NCBI GenBank assembly: GCA_001429255.1
Contig: LMJI01000001.1
Location: forward strand, 2,216,310 to 2,280,309
DNA length: 64,000 nt
Direction: 5' to 3'
DNA from: Cellulomonas sp. Root930
Lineage (GTDB): Bacteria; Actinomycetota; Actinomycetes; Actinomycetales; Cellulomonadaceae
The notes below the pieces were generated by a model, which saw only the letters and a program-made list of their open reading frames with translations, was not told the origin of the DNA and did no database searches. Positions 48,884-57,125 of the stretch are shown one piece after another; the stretch's first letter is position 1, and each line of letters begins with the position of its first letter. The position numbers and the translations under genes are program-made.

Positions 48884-49277
48884 GCATCGAGGCCATCGCC
48901 GAGCGGCACGCCTCGACCATCGCCGTGCAGGCGGAGGCGCAGATCCGGCAGTGCTCCGACATCTCGGCGTGCATCATGCACTCGGCCGCGCAGGCCTCGC
49001 CCATGGTCATGCAGGCCGTCATCATCGAGCTCATGACGCCCATGTCGTAACCGTTCGGGCGCATCATCATCCGCATCATCGTCATCGCGACGTCCGCGGT
49101 GTTCATGCACATGGACGCACATCGGCCCATGTTCTCGGCGCCGTCGGCGTCCGCGCACATCGTCGCCGCCATCGAGGCCGCGGAGCACGCCTCGATGCAG
49201 CCCTGCATCATCGACATGTCCATGCCCGTCGTCGCCGGCATCGGCATGGACTTCATCATGTCCGCCATCATGCTCAT
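48876..49277 (-). CDS. Met- and Cys-rich four-helix-bundle copper-binding-type protein (Csp/DUF326-like)
   Basis: This 133-residue protein contains about 34 Met and 12 Cys. Cysteines fall in helix-spaced CxxxC patterns (QGCIEACSAA, RCASMC, ACAAEC, HCRICASAC), typical of DUF326/Csp four-helix bundles that store many Cu(I) ions. The extra methionines, especially the N-terminal MSMMADMMKSMPMP run and MMRMMM, are unusual and fit Cu(I) or Ag(I) binding. No Tat signal is seen, so it should be cytosolic. The ATG at 49275-49277 was chosen; the upstream extension overlaps the AraC gene end. Confidence 0.85.
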   Translation of the reverse strand: MSMMADMMKSMPMPATTGMDMSMMQGCIEACSAASMAATMCADADGAENMGRCASMCMNTADVAMTMMRMMMRPNGYDMGVMSSMMTACMTMGEACAAECMMHAEMSEHCRICASACTAMVEACRSAMASMPS

Positions 49278-49365
49278 CGTCGTTCCGCCCCTCGTCGTCG
49301 CCCGGTCACCTGAACCAGCGACGCTACGCCGAGCACCGACCGCCGCGCCATGGTCTGGGGCCACC

Positions 49366-50322
49366 TCAGCCGGGCGTGATCGGCGATCGTCGGGTGCGGC
49401 CGGGGGAGACGCCGACCTCGCGCTTGTAGGCCCGGCTGAAGGACGCCTCGGAGTCGTACCCGAGCTCGGACGCCACCTCGCGCACGGTGGCTCGGCCGTA
49501 GCCGAGCCGGTCGGCGGCGACGTGCATGCGGACCCGGGTGACGTACTGCATCGCGGTCTCGCCGACGACCTCCGTGAAGCGCGCGGAGAACGCGGACCGG
49601 GACATCGCGGCCTCGTGCGCCATCGTCGCGACGGTCCACGGCCGGCCCGGCTCGCGGTGCACGGCGGCGATCGCGGTGCCGAGCTGCGGATCGCGCAGGG
49701 CGCCGAGCCAGCCGGTGGTGACCTGCTGGGCGTCCAGCCAGGCGCGGATCGACTGGATCACGAGGATGTCGGCCAGCCGGGTGGTGACCGCCTCGCCGCC
49801 GGGCCGGGTGTGGGTCAGCTCCTCGGTGGTGAGGGCGAGCGTCGCCGCCATCCACGCCCCGCCCTGCTCGCCGTCGACGTGCACGACCGAGGGCAGGAGG
49901 TCCAGCAGGAGCCGGGACGAGGCGCCGTCGACCGAGAGCACGCCGCAGATCAGCTCCACCCTGGTTCCGGAGCCCCGGTGGCGCAGGACCGAGTAGTTCG
50001 GGCTGAGGAACTCCTGCGGCAGTTCGTCGACCCGGCCCAGCGACGGCACTCCCGGCGCGCTGCGCAACAGGTGGCCGCGTCCGTGCGGGACGAGCGCGAG
50101 GTCTCCCGGGACCAGCCGGACGGGCGGCGCACCCTCGACCTCGACCCACGCCTCGCCGACGGTCACCACGTGGAAGCTCACGCAGTCGCCGAACGCGGGC
50201 ATGTCGACCGCCCAGGGGCCGTCCGCCTCGGTCCGGCTGTAGAAGACGCCCGTGACGCGGAGGTGTCGTAGGGCCTCGCCGACGGGGTCGATCGGGGTCC
50301 ACGGAAGATCGACGACGGTCAC
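49366..50322 (-). CDS. AraC-family transcriptional regulator with cupin sensor
   Basis: This is a 318-residue protein. The N-terminal cupin-type domain (about 10-170) includes VTVGEAWVEVEGAPPVRLVPGDLALVPHGRGHLL. The C-terminal AraC double HTH (about 215-310) includes WTVATMAHEAAMSRSAFSARF and REVASELGYDSEASFSRAYKREVG. Such proteins often sit beside the oxidoreductase they control, here the divergent NAD(P)-binding gene. The GTG at 50320-50322 has a perfect AGGAGG SD. A -10-like TATGAT lies at 50363-50368 on this strand. Confidence 0.92.
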   Translation of the reverse strand: MTVVDLPWTPIDPVGEALRHLRVTGVFYSRTEADGPWAVDMPAFGDCVSFHVVTVGEAWVEVEGAPPVRLVPGDLALVPHGRGHLLRSAPGVPSLGRVDELPQEFLSPNYSVLRHRGSGTRVELICGVLSVDGASSRLLLDLLPSVVHVDGEQGGAWMAATLALTTEELTHTRPGGEAVTTRLADILVIQSIRAWLDAQQVTTGWLGALRDPQLGTAIAAVHREPGRPWTVATMAHEAAMSRSAFSARFTEVVGETAMQYVTRVRMHVAADRLGYGRATVREVASELGYDSEASFSRAYKREVGVSPGRTRRSPITPG

Positions 50323-50436
50323 GAGACCTCCTGGATGATCTGCCATAGATTGGCGACGACTCATCATAGACCGTCCAGCACGCCGCTGGTGAGGTGGGAA
50401 CCACAGGAATCCCCACCACACCGAAGGAGACAGATC
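50323..50436. promoter_or_regulatory. Divergent promoter region, AraC regulator and NAD(P)-binding gene
   Basis: This 114-bp gap is AT-richer than its surroundings. It contains CATAGA at 50344-50349 and 50365-50370 (21-bp spacing, two helical turns) and a TATGAT box (50363-50368) facing the AraC gene. The direct repeat is a plausible AraC site. Confidence 0.45.
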
Positions 50437-51108
50437 ATGAAGGTTCTCGTCGTCGGGGCGACGGGTGGCTCCGGCCGCGCCGCCGTCACCGAGCTGCTCG
50501 CACGCGGGCACGACGTCACCGCGCTCTCGCGCCACGCGTCGTCGCTGCCGGGGGTCCGGGGGATCGACGGAGATGCCACCGACGCCGCACTGGTCGGGAA
50601 GCTCGTCGAGGGCCAGGACGCCGTCGTCGTGACGCTCGGCATCAGCGAGAGCGCGGTCCGCGTGCGCCTGCGCGGACCGTCGCGCACCCCGCTCGACATC
50701 CGCTCGCGGGGCACGCGCACGGTGCTGACCGCGATGCGTCACCACGGGGTACGCCGGGTCGTCGTGCAGACGTCCTACGGCACCGGACCGACGAGCGTCG
50801 GCCTCCCGCTGGTCAACCGGCTGATCTTCGCGCTGCTGCTGCGCCCGCAGATCGCGGACACGGAGCGGCAGGGCGCCGAGCTGCGCGCGAGCGGGCTCGA
50901 CTGGGTCGAGGTCCAGCCGGTCACCCTCACCGACGAGCCGTGGGCGGGTCCGCCCGTGACCTCGACCGGCGGGGAGATCGAGGAGGTGCGCGTCTCGCGC
51001 GCGCAGGTCGGGTGGGTCCTGGCGGAGGCCGTCGAGGACGAGACCCTGGTCCGACAGGTTGTCGCCGTGTCGGCCGGTGCCCGGGTGCCCGCCGCCGTCA
51101 GGGGGTGA
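50437..51108 (+). CDS. NAD(P)-binding SDR-like protein (NmrA/atypical SDR)
   Basis: This is a 223-residue atypical SDR. The N-terminal nucleotide motif is VLVVGATGGSGRAAVTELLARGHDV (about 3-27, GxxGxxG). The fold continues through GDATD, DAVVVTLG and RRVVVQTSYGTG. The usual YxxxK is absent, as in the NmrA-like group that senses or reduces NAD(P)-linked substrates. The ATG at 50437 has AAGGAG 7 nt away. It is divergent from the AraC regulator and probably its target. Its end overlaps the convergent GH95 gene by 11 bp. Confidence 0.88.
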   Translation: MKVLVVGATGGSGRAAVTELLARGHDVTALSRHASSLPGVRGIDGDATDAALVGKLVEGQDAVVVTLGISESAVRVRLRGPSRTPLDIRSRGTRTVLTAMRHHGVRRVVVQTSYGTGPTSVGLPLVNRLIFALLLRPQIADTERQGAELRASGLDWVEVQPVTLTDEPWAGPPVTSTGGEIEEVRVSRAQVGWVLAEAVEDETLVRQVVAVSAGARVPAAVRG

Positions 51109-53377
51109 GCGACCAGGCCCGCCCGGCGCGGAGGTCGGCGCGGTCCCGTGCGGCACCGTGGCGGACCAGGACCGAGACGTCCTGGTCGGCCACCAGCCGC
51201 GCGGACGTGAGCACGTGTCGGTCCCACGTCAGGTCGACGGTGATCCCACCGCGGGCGCGCAGGCCGCGCACCGACCCGGAGGGCCACGACGCCGGCAGCG
51301 TCGGCAGGAGGTGGACCTCGCGCAGACCGTCCGTCACGACGTGCGACTGGAGCAGCAGCTCGGCGACGCCGGCCGTGAAGCCGAAGTTCCCGTCGACCTG
51401 GAACGGGGGGTGGGCGCAAAACAGGTTCGGGTAGACGCCCCCGCCGTGGTGCGTCGGGCCGAGGGGGCGCAGGAAGGCGTCGACCAGCCGCGCGGCTCCA
51501 GCCGGGTCGCGCAGGCGGGCGCGCAGGTTGAGCCGCCAGGCCAGGGACCAGCCGGTCGACTCGGCTCCGCGGGCGTCGAGGGTGGCCAGCGCGGCCCGCG
51601 CGAGGTCCGGTGCCTGGTCGGGGTCGATCGAGGTGCCCGGGTGCACGCGGAACAGGTGGCTCTGGTGCCGGTGCTCCGGCTCGGCCTCGGCCACGTCGTC
51701 GCGCCACTCCGCGATCCGTCCGTCGGGGGCCAGCCGTTCGGCCGGGAGGCGGTCGAGGGCGGCCGACGCCTCGGACTCGAGCGGTCCACCCAGGCGCACG
51801 ACGTTCTCCAGCAGGTCGCGGGCCATCGCCAGGTCCGCGGTCGTCGACGTCGTCACGGACGCCGGCCGGTTGTCGGGGGCGAGGAACGTGTTCTCCGGAG
51901 ACGTGGCGGGCCGGGTGCCGAGCGTGCCGTCGGGCAGCTCGACCAGCCAGTCGAGGACGAACCGCGCCGCACCGACGAGGACGGACATGTCGGGGCCGGC
52001 CCCGGTGAAGTCGTGGTGGTCCACCAGGTGCCGCGCGAGCCAGACCCCGCCGAGCGGCCAGAAGCTCCAGGACGGGTCGCTCGTGCCGTCACCCACGGGC
52101 TCCGTGAACGCCCACGCGTCCGAGTTGTGGTGGGCGGTCCAGCCGCGCAGCCCGTAGAGGTCGGTGGCGGTGCGCGTACCCGCCGCGGCGAGCTCGCCGA
52201 TCCAGCGCATCAGGGGCTCGTCGCACTCGGCGAGGTTGGTGCTCAGTGCCGGCCAGTAGTTCATCTGGGTGTTGATGTTGATCGTGTAGCTGCACGACCA
52301 CGGCGGCTGCACCGAGTCGTTCCAGATCCCCTGCAGGGTCAAGGGCAGCGTCCCGGGGCGTGACCCGGCGATCATCAGGTACCGGCCGTAGTGGAACGCG
52401 AGCGCCGCCAGGCCCGGATCGGGCTCGCCGGCCGCGTGCCGACGCAGCCGCTCGTCCGTGGGCAGCCCGGCTGCGGGGGTCGTCCCGAGGTCGAGGGCCA
52501 CCCGTTCGAAGAGACCTGCGTGGTCGGCGACGTGCTCGGCACGCAGGGTCGAGAACCCGCGGGCCGCGGCCACCGTGGCCGTCGACCGCGCCGCTGCACG
52601 CACCCGGGCCGCGTCGCCGTGCAGCGGGGTGGTCGGTCCGGCGTAGTCGGTCGCGGTGGCGACGACGAGGGTCGCCCAGGTCGCGCCGCGCAGCCGCAGG
52701 CCGTCCGGTCCCGCGTCGACGACGCCGTCGGTGACGACCTCGACCGCGACGGCCGCCGTGACGCTCGCGCCCGGAGCCGGGTCGCGGACCACGCGCGAGC
52801 CTCGCACGTAGTCGGGCGGAGAGTCGGACGGCATGCGCAGGGTGGTCGACCACCGGGTGGACTCACCGACAGGCTCGTCGAGGGGGTGCTCGGAGGTGAC
52901 CCTCAGCTCGAGCCCGCCGGGCTCGCCGGTCCACGTGCGGTGCACGACCAGGACCGAGGCAGGGTGGCTGACGAACGCCTCCTGGGTCCCGGACGTGCAC
53001 GAGTGCCCGGCGACGCCCTCGTCGAGGCGGAGCCAGCGGGTGTACCCGTCGACGGGCGCGGGCGCCGGCTGCTCGAGCCAGAGGTCGACCAGCGGCTGGT
53101 ACGCCTGACCGAACCCGCCCTGCAGCCGCTGCACCTGGCGCTCGGCCTCGCGGACGTCGTCGTCCGCGAGCGCGGCGCGGGCGGCGGACAGGGCAGCCGG
53201 ACCGTCCGGTGCCGACCGGGATCGGGGGGCACCGGACCAGCAGGTGTCGTCGTTGAGCTGGAGGTGCTCCACCGCAACGCCGCCGAAGACCATCGCGCCG
53301 AGCCGCCCGTTGCCGAGCGGGAGGGCCTCGGTCCACGCCGACGCCGGGGCGTCGTAGCACAGCGTCGTCTCGGGCAC
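51098..53377 (-). CDS. GH95 alpha-L-fucosidase family glycoside hydrolase
   Basis: This 759-residue enzyme matches GH95: the N-terminal beta-domain motif EALPLGNGRLGAMVFGG with LQLNDDTCWSGAP (about 39-51), and the (alpha/alpha)6 barrel with INTQMNYWPALSTNLAE (near 370). WSFWPLGGVWLARHL and FQVDGNFGFTAGVAELL, a GH95/GH65-like end motif, follow. GH95 enzymes remove alpha-1,2-linked L-fucose or L-galactose from plant xyloglucan or glycans. No signal peptide is visible, so it may act inside the cell on imported oligosaccharides. It is next to a rhamnogalacturonan lyase. Confidence 0.93.
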   Translation of the reverse strand: MPETTLCYDAPASAWTEALPLGNGRLGAMVFGGVAVEHLQLNDDTCWSGAPRSRSAPDGPAALSAARAALADDDVREAERQVQRLQGGFGQAYQPLVDLWLEQPAPAPVDGYTRWLRLDEGVAGHSCTSGTQEAFVSHPASVLVVHRTWTGEPGGLELRVTSEHPLDEPVGESTRWSTTLRMPSDSPPDYVRGSRVVRDPAPGASVTAAVAVEVVTDGVVDAGPDGLRLRGATWATLVVATATDYAGPTTPLHGDAARVRAAARSTATVAAARGFSTLRAEHVADHAGLFERVALDLGTTPAAGLPTDERLRRHAAGEPDPGLAALAFHYGRYLMIAGSRPGTLPLTLQGIWNDSVQPPWSCSYTININTQMNYWPALSTNLAECDEPLMRWIGELAAAGTRTATDLYGLRGWTAHHNSDAWAFTEPVGDGTSDPSWSFWPLGGVWLARHLVDHHDFTGAGPDMSVLVGAARFVLDWLVELPDGTLGTRPATSPENTFLAPDNRPASVTTSTTADLAMARDLLENVVRLGGPLESEASAALDRLPAERLAPDGRIAEWRDDVAEAEPEHRHQSHLFRVHPGTSIDPDQAPDLARAALATLDARGAESTGWSLAWRLNLRARLRDPAGAARLVDAFLRPLGPTHHGGGVYPNLFCAHPPFQVDGNFGFTAGVAELLLQSHVVTDGLREVHLLPTLPASWPSGSVRGLRARGGITVDLTWDRHVLTSARLVADQDVSVLVRHGAARDRADLRAGRAWSLTP

Positions 53378-53429
53378 GGGTCTCCAGGTCCTCCGGTCGG
53401 GCCGCCGTCGACCCGACCGGAAGACTAGA

Positions 53430-55649
53430 TCAGGGCGTGCTGATGACGGGCTTGGCCGGCATGGTGAACGGCGTGCCCAGGAAGAACCCGGGGTGCGGCG
53501 GCTGGTTGTACGCGGTGTTCTGCCACGCGATCGCGACCCGGTAGGTCTGGTCGTGCAGCAGGGTCCACACGCGGGTGGTGGTCGGGGTCGGTGTGGCGTA
53601 GATGCGCAGCCCGGACTCGTCGGACTTCGCCCAGATCACCTCTTCTCGCCAGTCGCCGAACAGGTCTCCGGAGAGCACCGGGGTGGACTTGGTGCCGTTG
53701 TTCGACCGCACCCCGGAGCCGGTGAGCAGGCGGGTGTCCCCGCCGGTGCCGTACTTGTCGATGTGCGTCCCGTCGAGCAGCTCACGGGAGGTGTCCGCGT
53801 CCCAGTAGGCCAGGAAGTTGGCCGACGAGGGCTTGCGGCCGATGGTCTGGCCGGCGGTGTTCCGCAGCTGCGAGTCGGACGACGACCACGACTCGGCGCC
53901 GGCGCTGCCGGCCCAGATGTCGTCCGACACGCCGCGGCCGTTGTCGCCCGCGGCGGGCGTGCTCCACAGGATCTGGCCCGTGCGGGCGTCGGCCATCCAG
54001 CTGTCGGGCTGGCTCGCGCTCTCGGTGACCTTGTAGTACTCGAGCCCGGGCCGGCTGGGGATCAGGTCACCCACGTGGCCCGCGTCCCCGTGCCCGGTGC
54101 GGTTGTTCCACAGCCCGGCGCCGTTGTCGTCGATGGCGGCGGCGCCGTAGAGGATCTCCTGCTTGCCGTCCTGGTCCACGTCGGCCACCGACAGCGAGTG
54201 GTTGCCCTGCCCGGCGTACGTGCTGTTGCCGGAGGTGGAGCTGTTCGAGTCGAACGTCCAGCGCCGGGTCAGCTGGCCGTTGCGGTAGTCCCACGCCACC
54301 ACGACGGCACGCGTGTAGTAGCCGCGGGCCATGATGATCGACGGCCGCTGACCGTCGAGGTACGCCGTGCCGGCGAGGAACCGGTCGACGCGGTTGCCGT
54401 AGCTGTCGCCCCAGCTGGACACCGTGCCGCGGGGCGGGACGTAGCTCGTCGTCGCCCCGATCGCGCCGGTCTGACCGGTGAACACCGTGAAGAACTCGGG
54501 CCCGGTCAGCACGTAGCCGGCGCTGTTCCGGTAGTCGGCGTCGGCGTCGCCGATCACCTGCCCCGTCCCGGAGCGGGTGCCGTCCGCGGTCTTCATCGCG
54601 ACCTCGGCCTTCCCGTCACCGTCGTAGTCGTAGACCTGGAACTGTGTGTAGTGCGCACCCGCCCGGATGTTGCGGCCCAGGTCGATCCGCCACAGGCGGG
54701 TGCCGTTCAGCTCGTACGCGTCGACGTACACGTTGCCGGTCACGCCGGACTGGGAGTTGTCCTTGGCGTTGGTCGGGTCCCACTTGAGGACCACCTCGAG
54801 CTGGCCGTCACCGTCCAGGTCCCCGACGCTGCCGTCGTTGGCCACGTGATCGGCACTGGGCCGCTGGATCGGCACGTCGAGGTACCCGTTGCCGAACGTC
54901 AGGGAGGGGGCCGACGCGGCCTGCTCGACCCCGTTCACCACGGCGCGGACCGTGTAGGTGGCGCTCGCGGACGCTCCCGCGTCGAGGTAGTTGGTCGAGT
55001 CGGTGATCGGTCCCGCGATCTTCGTGCCGCTGCGGTAGACGGTGAAGCCCGTGCTCGCCGCCTCGGTGCCGAGCAGCCGCCACTGGACCAGGTTGCTGCT
55101 GCCCGAGCGGACGCTGATGAGCCCGCGGTCCAGCTTCTCGGCCTGCCACGCGCCCGCCGGCAGGGTGGTGGGCGTGGCGGTCGGCGTCGGGGTGGGCGTC
55201 GACGTGGCTGTCGCGGTCGGTGTGCTGGTCGGCGTCGTCGTGCCGCCCGTGCAGGTGGTGCCGTTGAGCGCGAAGGACGCGGGGACCGGGTTGCTGCCCG
55301 ACCAGGCGCCGTTGAACCCGAACGACGCGCTCGCGCCCGTGGCGAGCGGCCCGTTGTAGGAGACGTTCTTCGCGGTCACCGCTGCGCCGCTCTGCGACGC
55401 CGTCGCGTTCCACGCCTGCGTCACCGTCTGGCCGGCCGTGAACGACCACGTCAGGGTCCAGGCGCTGACGGGATCGCCGAGGTTGGTGATCTTCACGTCG
55501 GCGCCGAACCCGGAGGCCCACTGGTTGCTGACCGTGTAGTCGACGCGGCAGCCGACCGCCGCGGCCGCGGGTTGCGCGACGGCGACACCGACCCCGACGG
55601 CCAGCGTGGCCGCCACGAGCCACGGGATGGTCCTGCGGGGGTGGGTCAT
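53430..55649 (-). CDS. Secreted rhamnogalacturonan lyase (PL11) with N-terminal CBM2
   Basis: This 739-residue secreted enzyme has a signal peptide ending near AAAAV (about 32) and a CBM2 (about 33-137, CRVDYTVSNQWASGF, ending with a Cys in NGTTC). A Thr/Pro linker (138-165) precedes a PL11 lyase domain. GNGYLDVPIQRPSADHVANDGSVGDLDGDGQLEVVLKWDP, DYDGDGKAEVAMKTADGT and VDQDGKQEILYG show the Ca2+-binding loops of the PL11 propeller. It should cleave rhamnogalacturonan I by beta-elimination while bound to cellulose. The ATG has SD AGGAGG. Confidence 0.95.
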   Translation of the reverse strand: MTHPRRTIPWLVAATLAVGVGVAVAQPAAAAVGCRVDYTVSNQWASGFGADVKITNLGDPVSAWTLTWSFTAGQTVTQAWNATASQSGAAVTAKNVSYNGPLATGASASFGFNGAWSGSNPVPASFALNGTTCTGGTTTPTSTPTATATSTPTPTPTATPTTLPAGAWQAEKLDRGLISVRSGSSNLVQWRLLGTEAASTGFTVYRSGTKIAGPITDSTNYLDAGASASATYTVRAVVNGVEQAASAPSLTFGNGYLDVPIQRPSADHVANDGSVGDLDGDGQLEVVLKWDPTNAKDNSQSGVTGNVYVDAYELNGTRLWRIDLGRNIRAGAHYTQFQVYDYDGDGKAEVAMKTADGTRSGTGQVIGDADADYRNSAGYVLTGPEFFTVFTGQTGAIGATTSYVPPRGTVSSWGDSYGNRVDRFLAGTAYLDGQRPSIIMARGYYTRAVVVAWDYRNGQLTRRWTFDSNSSTSGNSTYAGQGNHSLSVADVDQDGKQEILYGAAAIDDNGAGLWNNRTGHGDAGHVGDLIPSRPGLEYYKVTESASQPDSWMADARTGQILWSTPAAGDNGRGVSDDIWAGSAGAESWSSSDSQLRNTAGQTIGRKPSSANFLAYWDADTSRELLDGTHIDKYGTGGDTRLLTGSGVRSNNGTKSTPVLSGDLFGDWREEVIWAKSDESGLRIYATPTPTTTRVWTLLHDQTYRVAIAWQNTAYNQPPHPGFFLGTPFTMPAKPVISTP

Positions 55650-55749
55650 GACGTACCTCCTGCGCGCTCACGGCCGACGACGGAGTCGGTCGGGCTCGGG
55701 TGAACCCCGGGTGACGCTAGGGGGAGGCCGTGGCGAAGCACCACGGGTG

Positions 55750-55761
55750 AAACATTTCAGA
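55750..55761. promoter_or_regulatory. Short inverted repeat upstream of the PL11 gene
   Basis: TGAAACATTTCA (arms TGAAA and TTTCA, 2-bp centre) lies about 100 bp upstream of the PL11 start, in a short AT-rich patch. It resembles operators of sugar regulators but is too short to assign. Confidence 0.35.
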
Positions 55762-55770
55762 GGAAGACGC

Positions 55771-56142
55771 TTACCGTTCGCCGCCGTCCGACGCCAGGTA
55801 CGTCCCGTGGCCCTCCACCACCAGGCCGTCGGAGAAGACCAGGACCTCGTCGACGAGCCCCCCGGACTGGTTGCGGTACCCGATCACGATCGAGGTGACC
55901 CCGGCGTACACCCGCTCGACGGTGAAGTGCAGGTCCGGAACGAGGCGCAGGCCCTCGGTCCAGTAGTGCCGCAGCGCGTCCTTGCCCCGGACCACACCGC
56001 CGCTCTCGGGCACCACCCGGGCCGCCGTCGGCGAGGTGAAGACGACGTCGTCGTGGAAGTGGGCCAGCACGGCGTCCAGGTCGTGGGCGTTCCACGCCGC
56101 CACCCAGGCGGCGCTGAACTCGATCGGGTCGGGCACGGTCAT
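55771..56142 (-). CDS. SnoaL-like/NTF2-fold protein
   Basis: This 123-residue protein has the NTF2-like layout. An N-terminal helix is followed by AAWVAAWNAHDLDAVLAHFHDDVVFTSP (about 10-37). GKDALRHYWTEGLRLVPDLHFTVERVY and a final strand set with VIGYRNQSGGLVDEVLVF follow. The pocket may bind a small ligand or catalyse isomerisation; nothing specifies it. The ATG is at 56140-56142, and the gene stands alone between the PL11 and membrane-protein genes. Confidence 0.85.
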   Translation of the reverse strand: MTVPDPIEFSAAWVAAWNAHDLDAVLAHFHDDVVFTSPTAARVVPESGGVVRGKDALRHYWTEGLRLVPDLHFTVERVYAGVTSIVIGYRNQSGGLVDEVLVFSDGLVVEGHGTYLASDGGER

Positions 56143-56182
56143 CCGGGCAGTCTGGCAGCCCGAGGTGGTGACCGGGGTCGAG

Positions 56183-56214
56183 GGCCCGACGATCGTCCGC
56201 ACCGTCGTCGGGCC
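56183..56214. terminator. Hairpin terminator
   Basis: GGCCCGACGA (56183-56192) pairs with TCGTCGGGCC (56205-56214) around a 12-nt loop. It lies about 20 bp beyond the stop of the minus-strand membrane-protein gene. Confidence 0.6.
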
Positions 56215-56234
56215 GACGGCCGAGGCCGTGACGA

Positions 56235-56663
56235 TCAGGCTGGTCCCCGCCGGCGACCGCGCTCGGCCCTCCACCACACGAGCGCCGCGGCGGACTCGCC
56301 CACCCCGACCGCGAAGAACGTCCACTGGACGGGGGACGTCCAGCCGATCAGTGCCAGCTGCGCGAGCACCCACCCGGTCAGGACGACCCCCGCGCCGAGG
56401 GCGGCCTCGGACGCGCGCGGGTGGCGGATCAGCCCGAGCGTCAGGGCGACCGCCTGCGGCAGCCCGACGCACAGTCCGAGGGCGAGCGCGGGGACCGCGG
56501 GGCCGTCGACGAAGGTCAGCTGGGCGACCAGCGGGTCGAACTGACCCGACAGGAAGCCCTGGACCCCGGCGACCGCGCCGACGGCGGTGACACCGTCGAG
56601 CGCGAGCGCCCAGCGCCGGGCACGCGGCGCTGCGTCCCGCGTGGGGACGCGGGTGTCCGTCAT
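56235..56663 (-). CDS. Small integral membrane protein
   Basis: This 142-residue protein has four hydrophobic segments (about 18-40, 55-78, 84-106 and 108-128) and a basic C-terminal end. I do not recognise a family. The ATG at 56661-56663 overlaps the stop of the DUF1876 gene (ATGA), so the two are translated together. A hairpin follows. It could be a partner of the DUF1876 protein, but nothing in the sequence shows how. Confidence 0.75.
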   Translation of the reverse strand: MTDTRVPTRDAAPRARRWALALDGVTAVGAVAGVQGFLSGQFDPLVAQLTFVDGPAVPALALGLCVGLPQAVALTLGLIRHPRASEAALGAGVVLTGWVLAQLALIGWTSPVQWTFFAVGVGESAAALVWWRAERGRRRGPA

Positions 56664-56938
56664 CGCACCAGGTGGACCTCGAGGTCCTCGAGGTCCTCGA
56701 GGTCGTCGGAGGTGGCCTGCAGGAGCCGGTCGGCCAGCTGGCGCAGGGCGCGCGCGGCGGCGAGCTCGGTGCCGACCTCCGGCACGTCGAGGTCGTAGGA
56801 GCTGAACTGCGCACGGCCCCAGCCGTCGAGGGTCGCGCCCGTCGACGTGGTGAGGACGGCGTGCGCCCCGGTGACCACACCGTGGCTCGTGTCGTCGTCG
56901 GCGAAGAGGTAGACCGCGACGTTCCAGGTCTCGTTCAC
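56660..56938 (-). CDS. DUF1876 family small protein (Rv2632c-like)
   Basis: This 92-residue protein reads WNVAVYLFADDDTSH at the start and VGTELAAARALRQLADRLLQATSDDLE in the second half, the DUF1876 signature. The Rv2632c fold resembles a dsRNA-binding domain, but function is not established. It ends in an acidic DLEDLEDLEV repeat (6-bp DNA repeats near 56690-56700). The GTG at 56936-56938 has AAGGAG 8 nt away. It is the first gene of a two-gene operon. Confidence 0.85.
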   Translation of the reverse strand: MNETWNVAVYLFADDDTSHGVVTGAHAVLTTSTGATLDGWGRAQFSSYDLDVPEVGTELAAARALRQLADRLLQATSDDLEDLEDLEVHLVR

Positions 56939-57125
56939 GACTGGGCTCCTTCGCCGTCGGTGCTGCGCCCCGTTGGTGGCGGTCTGCCCCACATCGGCAG
57001 CTGCTTCGAGCGTGCGCCGCCGCGGAGTCGACATACCAGGGCCCAAGGTCCTACGCCTCGCACGGCCCCGGATTCGCCCGGTCCCGGCGTGCGGGCGGGA
57101 CCCACCGCGCCTAGGGTCTGGCCAC

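Noticed and set aside
48526..49050. Frame starting at a GTG with good SD in the structured leader
   Set aside because: The product is Arg/Pro-rich, runs through two better-supported genes in other frames, and has no domain. The SD may belong to the leader structure or a very short peptide.
53493..55703. A 736-residue plus-strand open frame opposite the PL11 gene
   Set aside because: Its Val/Gly/Arg-rich product has no domain, and it lies exactly over a well-supported CBM2-PL11 gene.
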